Shown here: positions 59,701 to 64,000 of the stretch, one piece after another
Numbering within the stretch: position 1 is the stretch's first letter
How the letters are laid out: each line of letters begins with the position of its first letter
Assembly (NCBI GenBank): GCA_916700875.1
Contig: CAKAKS010000034.1
Coordinates: 17,761,718-17,825,717 of the forward strand
Reading direction: 5' to 3'
Length of the DNA stretch: 64,000 nucleotides
From: Sebastes aleutianus
Lineage: Eukaryota; Chordata; Actinopteri; Perciformes; Sebastidae
Notes under the pieces: model-generated
What the model was told of the DNA's origin: nothing
Seen by the model: only the letters and a program-made list of their open reading frames with translations
The model's database searches: none
Position numbers and translations under genes: made by a program

Positions 59701-60941
59701 AAAAAAGCTTGTGTGTTTTATCATGCAAATTCCCCAAAAGTAGCACCAAGTTTTATGGAAAAGTACCATCCTAACCTTTGAATGTTTTTTGTATTTGTCT
59801 GGACTGTAATAAAAAGAAGGAGCTAGAATCTTCACTGAGAATGAGACCTACCCTCGTGCATTGCTCCACTGGACAAGAGCTGCAGCACAAGGTGAGTCCT
59901 GAAACACGGATTCTGATTTATTTTTAGCATTTCTTTTTCATGTGGAATTCACCTATGATTGGTTTACATAAAAAAAAAGTAGTTGAATTTGGCTGCTCAA
60001 TCCTATGCTTAGAATGAGAGTTGATGCATATAATTCTCATTCCCAGGTTACACTGTGGCAAGGATAAAACTAGGGGACTACCACTTCTACGGCTACGGGA
60101 CAGATGTGGACTATGAGACAGCTGTGATCCACTACAGACTGGCATCAGAGCAGCAGCACAGCGCCCAGGCCATGTTTAACCTGGGCTACATGCATGAGAA
60201 AGGCCTTGGTATCAAACAGGTGGGCACAGAGTTTCACTGCTGAGTCTTAAACATCAGCTTCGCTCTCAATGTTTCACTCATATCCACTTAGTCACATTGA
60301 TCTATGAATGCAGAGTATAGTTAATGCAGTCACTGGACTGATTTGTGATTCTGAATTGTTTCATGCGGTTCTGCAGGACATCCATTTAGCCAAGCGTTTC
60401 TACGACATGGCCGCCGAAGCCAGCCCCGATGCCCAGGTCCCAGTTTTCTTGGCCCTGTGCAAGCTGGGCCTGATTTACACTCTGCAGTACCTGCAGGATC
60501 TTAATGTGAGTACTTCATCTTAAATTGTCAAGCTGGAGCCGTGACAATTTGGCTTTGAAATAGAAATTGTAAAAGCTGCTTCGTCAGAGGGGAACTGAAA
60601 TGAATCATATGTGTCTTTGTCCTCCATCCTCTCTCCTCATTCGGCTCCTTTGTTAGTTAAAGGAGCTGATTACTCAGGTGGACCTGGACCAGCTCCTGGG
60701 TCCGGAGTGGGACCTCTACCTCATGACCGTCATCGCCCTGCTGCTAGGCACGGTCATCGCCTACAGGCAGCGCCAGCACCAAATCATAGTTCCCCCTCGC
60801 CCGCCTGTCCCTGCCCCGGCGCCCCCTCCCAGACCGCCTCAGGAACAGTCGCAAGCCGAGGCCGAGCCCCAGGGACAGGGAGAGGGAGAGGCGCAAGCCC
60901 AGGGCCCGGCCCAGGAGGAAGAGGAGGAGCAGCAGCAGTGA
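50773..60941 (+). CDS. sel1l: SEL1L, adaptor of the HRD1 ER-associated degradation complex
   Basis: Twenty-one coding exons: 50773-50860, 50974-51011, 52052-52247, 54409-54576, 54852-54957, 55105-55267, 55412-55465, 55572-55631, 55723-55804, 55913-56067, 57212-57268, 57361-57429, 57848-57925, 58125-58187, 58355-58442, 58651-58799, 58923-59088, 59817-59891, 60047-60219, 60377-60505 and 60657-60941. They join in frame to about 813 residues (human 794). Features in order: signal peptide (about 1-29), acidic region, fibronectin type II domain (about 118-165), Sel1-like repeats in three groups (about 190-700), one membrane helix (about 739-755, LYLMTVIALLLGTVIAY), and a proline-rich then glutamate-rich cytosolic tail. 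Several N-glycosylation sequons (NAT, NVT, NSS, NET) lie in the lumenal part. The family hands misfolded ER proteins to the HRD1 ubiquitin ligase and stabilises it. Confidence 0.97.
51055..51239 (-). mobile_element. LINE 3'-tail fragment in SEL1L intron 2
   Basis: Reversed tail: GGCAGCTTTATTTGTATAGC, then CAATTCAAAGTGCTTTACAT. It directly abuts a second reversed LINE tail at 51241. Confidence 0.7.
51241..51716 (-). mobile_element. LINE 3' end, minus orientation, in SEL1L intron 2
   Basis: This is the reverse complement of the same LINE end as 49625-50125. Shared blocks include GGCAGCTTTATTTG, CAGGGCAATTCAAAGTGC, GTCCTGCAGGTTTCTGGGAG and CATAACATAGCAGAAGATCAG. It is truncated and inactive. 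Confidence 0.75.
52248..54408. other. SEL1L intron 3
   Basis: The longest SEL1L intron. Open frames on both strands (for example 53797-54228 minus) lack splice context and familiar motifs, so I do not call a gene. No clear repeat boundary was fixed. Confidence 0.4.
56340..56885 (+). other. Unusual block with a 93-codon ORF in SEL1L intron 10
   Basis: An ORF at 56385-56666 encodes 93 residues (starts MQMHTPNVGERTDKCMIGVL; includes FDLLIRENTRADILIYMALN). The block is richer in CG than the intron around it. It is followed by TTTGTTTTCACACCAGAAGC, and ends near GGCGTGAAAACACCCTTAG, a transposon-like signature. I do not recognise the peptide; it may be a fragment of a mobile element or chance. 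Confidence 0.3.
59192..59626. mobile_element. Inverted-repeat element in SEL1L intron 17
   Basis: The left end AAGGTCTTTTCAGACC and the right end GGTGTGAAAAGGCCTT pair at 14 of 16 positions. The 435-base interior has no transposase. Confidence 0.65.
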
Positions 60942-62690
60942 GAGGAAGCCAGACGGAGCGAGGGCAGTAAAAGACAGACAAGATGCTCTGCTAGCCCGCC
61001 TCACGGAGCAGCTGGTGCTCACTAGCCGAATACCTGCTAGTTTGAGCCGCTCTCCCACTTTAAAAGAAGACTTAAGTTGGCTGCAGAACTGTGCAGTCTC
61101 ACAACTCCCTTTCTCCATTTAATATATGCTGGTCTCGTGCTGCAGAAAGACGGTGGGGGTGTTTTATGGACAATGCCGCAGAACAGAGCGTTGAGAGGAT
61201 AACACAGACTTGGGACTTGCTAGTCTGTGACTCAGGATACTGCCAGAAGCAAAACCGTGTCCTCGCAATGGAAATAAGCCTTGTGGTTGCCAGATCAAGG
61301 CATTGTGGACTTGACTAATCAACATAGTCAACATAGTTGGAATCTAAAACGTGCATTAGTTTTCTTCTCACTTTCCCTTTTTGAGAAAATCACACTCTGC
61401 CTCAATCCTAATTTAGCGCAGTATTTAGAAGAAAAAAAACAGGCAGGAGAATGTGAATTGAAATAATTTGATGTGCTAGTTGGTAAAGAAAGTCATGTTT
61501 TTTTGCATGTTTTTCTCTGATCAGTTTGACTTTAATTTTAGGCAACCCCTTTTTCAGTTACTTGAGTGAACAAATTTTTGCATTAATTAGTTTGGTTTAT
61601 ATGTTGGATCTTTACCTTTTCATACCTGCAATTCACTGAGAAACATTAATTTATGTTCATTAAACATTTTAGTGCTTAAATGTACTCCAGCCATGCTGTA
61701 TCATTATCATAAGTACAAAAAACCTGTTAAGCTGTAATCAAGGAGAGATCATTTAATTTTGAGCACACGGGTTGTTTGTTACGTTTCTAACACACAAAGA
61801 ATGAGAAGCTGCTGAAGTCAAAGTCACGAAGCCGTCACCGAATCCTCATCAATGATGCAGATCCTGCTAGAAAATTCCTACAGAGGCGTCTCCAAGGATA
61901 GTGAAATCAGAATGCACAGGCTTTTAAAATGTCAATCTAAAGAGCAAAGGTCAGGAAAAAAAACTCTTATGTATAATGTATACAGTCCAGTGAAAGGAAG
62001 CAGAGAACAGTTTTTGAAGATGTACTGTACGTTGATGTGATATTTTTCCATCAACAGGCTTTGATTTCATTCTAGTGGTTGAGTAGCTCAATAGTTCCTC
62101 TCATCCTACATCCGCCTTTTTATTTCTTTTAGTTTGTTAAGCCTCGAGTTAGCTGAGGTGGAAATTTAAAGAGCAGCCTTAAAGATAGCAGCGCCTCAAA
62201 CTCTGTATTGTTTCTACATTAGAGGAAGTGGATGAGTTTTTTTTTTGTGTGTGTATGTGTGTTTGGTTACACAACTTCAGCTGTTGTGAGAATTTCCACC
62301 CCCTCACCAAAAGTCCAAGCTGGAGCCCTGCCTACACTTTTAAAGCTCAAATCTGAGAAACGAAGCCATGGTTAGGCCGTACAGTATTTATCAAAACGAA
62401 ATAAGGTTTTGCCACATGCAGGTTTTTTTTTCTTCCTCTAAAAGTCTATTTGTTCAGTTCAACAGTATGTGCTTGTTGTTAAGAGTTATTGAGAATTGAT
62501 CTGCCAATACGTCTGCATGAAGTGTATGAAGTCAAAAAGGACAATAAGAAAATGATTCCTGCATTCACACGACACCCACTCAACTCACAATTCGTCTAAA
62601 ACGAAACACTGGTCAAGATTGTCGAGAAGACTGCATTTTTACCATCTCAAATACAAGTTTATAAAGAAATTAATAAATGATATATGGATA
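60942..62690 (+). other. sel1l: SEL1L 3' UTR
   Basis: Non-coding sequence after the TGA. An AATAAA at 62672-62677 is the best poly(A) signal candidate, giving a UTR of about 1.75 kb. No gene is supported within it. Confidence 0.55.
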
Positions 62691-62955
62691 TTTAGTGCTT
62701 GTTTTGAATGCTTTCTTCCTTGTTTGAATGTTAATATCCCAAAACCTTTGTGATGTAGAAAAGCCGGTGACACCTTGTTATTGTCATGATGTGTTGTGTG
62801 TTGCTGACGTTGATTGAATGGCTCTCACTGGACCCGCAGGTTGTCGCTCAGCTTTAGAGGGTGGGGAGAGACAAAAGGCGACCGTGCTGTATAGCTGAGC
62901 ATCGCATTGTGCAGGTCTGCAGGGGCGACCCGTTGACTGGCCCATACGCACTGCT

Positions 62956-63348
62956 ATGGAGTGGCTTTGGATCGCCGTGGCAACATGTATGCTCGCTTCC
63001 TGTTCTGTCAAAGGTAAGTGCTAGAACAAGCAGGAGTTGCAGAGCACACGTGAGGCTGTGTGTCCTGAATTTATTGTTACAACAGGGCCTTTTTTTTTAG
63101 GCTGATGGTGTTTTATAATGTCATCTGATAACAACAAAACATGTATATAAGTAAAGAGCCTTTCTAACAGAGCCTGTTTTTGAGCTGTAAATGGCTGTTA
63201 AAGGAAAACTACATGTTAAATCGATAAAGTGGCTCATTGGGCCGTTTCAAATGGACACTTTGGATATAATCCTTCTCTTTAAGGCAACGACTGGTGGTGG
63301 GAGTATGAGGAGGGGATACGACACTACAGCAAAGAGGCCCTCAACAAG
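62956..63348 (+). CDS. 5' end of an unidentified secreted or membrane protein
   Basis: Exon 1 (62956-63013) starts with ATG and ends in phase 1 at a strong gtaagt donor. Exon 2 (63284-63348) starts after TTCTCTTTAAG and continues in frame, ending in phase 0 at a gtactg donor. The first 19 residues (MEWLWIAVATCMLASCSVK) have the hydrophobic core and small residues of a cleaved signal peptide. The mature start is GNDWWWEYEEGIRHYSKEAL, rich in aromatics and charged residues. The remaining exons lie beyond the window or in the next 650 bases, where none was recognised. The tandem layout 280 bases after the SEL1L poly(A) signal suggests a new gene, not a SEL1L extension. I do not recognise the family. 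Confidence 0.5.
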
Positions 63349-63654
63349 GTACTGTGTGCACCTGGTTTTACTACTGAACATAAAATGCTGTCTTTGTTAG
63401 CTACTGGATAAGATTAAGATTCTCATGGCAGAATATTGTTTAGTTCTCTGATTTTCTTTTGTTCGTCATTCAAACTGGTAGACTCTGACCAAAGGGCCTT
63501 GATTGACAGATTTATTAAAAAGACAACACTATTGGACAATATGAAAACAACAAAAACAATATGAGTATATAACAATGGGTAGCTTACTTTTAACACAAGA
63601 GGCAGGTTACTATGGTATGGCAACTGACTGAACCACATGGACCAGCACATGTAG

Positions 63655-63965
63655 AGCTGTGGTTCTCCACCTTTTTTGTGTCAAGGACCCCTATTTATTT
63701 ATTTATTTATTTAAAAAGGATCCCCATTAGCTGATACCAATGGCACCAGCTAGTCTTCCTGGGGTCCGAAATCAAGTACATTACTTTATCACATACATAC
63801 TATATACAACATCATATTTGTGTTACACTAATAACATTCAAAATTTCACATTCATACACAATCTTCCACAACCATTTAGCCTCAAGGCCCATCATCAGGG
63901 AAAAGGAACAAAAGAAAAACCATACATGACCAACACTGGACTATCGATCAGCTGCTTAAGTAATG
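63655..63965. repeat. Dispersed repeat at right edge
   Basis: GTGGTTCTCCACC and AAGGACCCC, then an (ATTT)n tract (63691-63712), then AAAGGATCCCCATTAGCTGA and CTAGTCTTCCTGGGGTCC, are blocks of common fish repeats. The open frame here is not considered a gene. Confidence 0.55.
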
Positions 63966-64000
63966 TATTCGTAGATGGTATTTGAATGAGGATTTGTTAG

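Overview
The window is nuclear DNA from a vertebrate, almost certainly a teleost fish and probably a percomorph. Genes are split by GT-AG introns. Coding exons match vertebrate-specific families. The AT-rich non-coding DNA is full of fish-type dispersed repeats: short inverted-repeat elements beginning 'TAGGGCTG', LINE 3' tails reading 'AATTCAAAGTGCTTTACA', and CA/GA/CTTT/ACAG microsatellites. Species cannot be read from the sequence alone.

Four genes can be assembled exon by exon, all on the + strand. (1) TMEM244, a small four-helix membrane protein, has coding exons at 11411-14946 and a candidate first exon at 8030-8122. (2) FKBP6, at 17371-21442, has eight coding exons and about 328 aa; it is an FKBP-like plus TPR co-chaperone of the germline. 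(3) ARHGAP18, at 25777-45900, has 18 coding exons and about 718 aa; it is a Rho GTPase-activating protein with an 8.9 kb first intron and a long repeat-invaded 3' UTR. (4) SEL1L, at 50773-60941, has 21 coding exons and about 813 aa; it is the ER-associated degradation adaptor. A fifth gene starts near the right edge (62956-63348): two exons encode a signal peptide and the beginning of a secreted or membrane protein I could not identify. All reading frames and intron phases of the four named genes join without a break. The four genes are functionally unrelated, so the cluster reflects chromosome history and not an operon-like unit.

The left 11 kb is gene-poor. It holds layered repeats, a decayed LINE reverse transcriptase on the minus strand (9066-9720), one exon-like 90-bp open segment (6585-6674), and an unusual non-repetitive block just upstream of TMEM244 exon 2 (10555-10860). 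Intergenic spaces and introns elsewhere are mostly repeats, several nested in each other.

The most notable observation is a second, degenerate copy of the ARHGAP18 5' leader and start exon (20104-20371) inside FKBP6 intron 6. It lies 5.5 kb upstream of the real one and is bounded by repeat-like sequence. Others are a 0.8 kb tandem array enclosed by long inverted repeats (16257-17157), two inverted-repeat elements in the ARHGAP18 3' UTR that bring poly(A) signals, and inverted LINE tails on either side of SEL1L exons 1 and 2. I found no clearly new multi-gene system.
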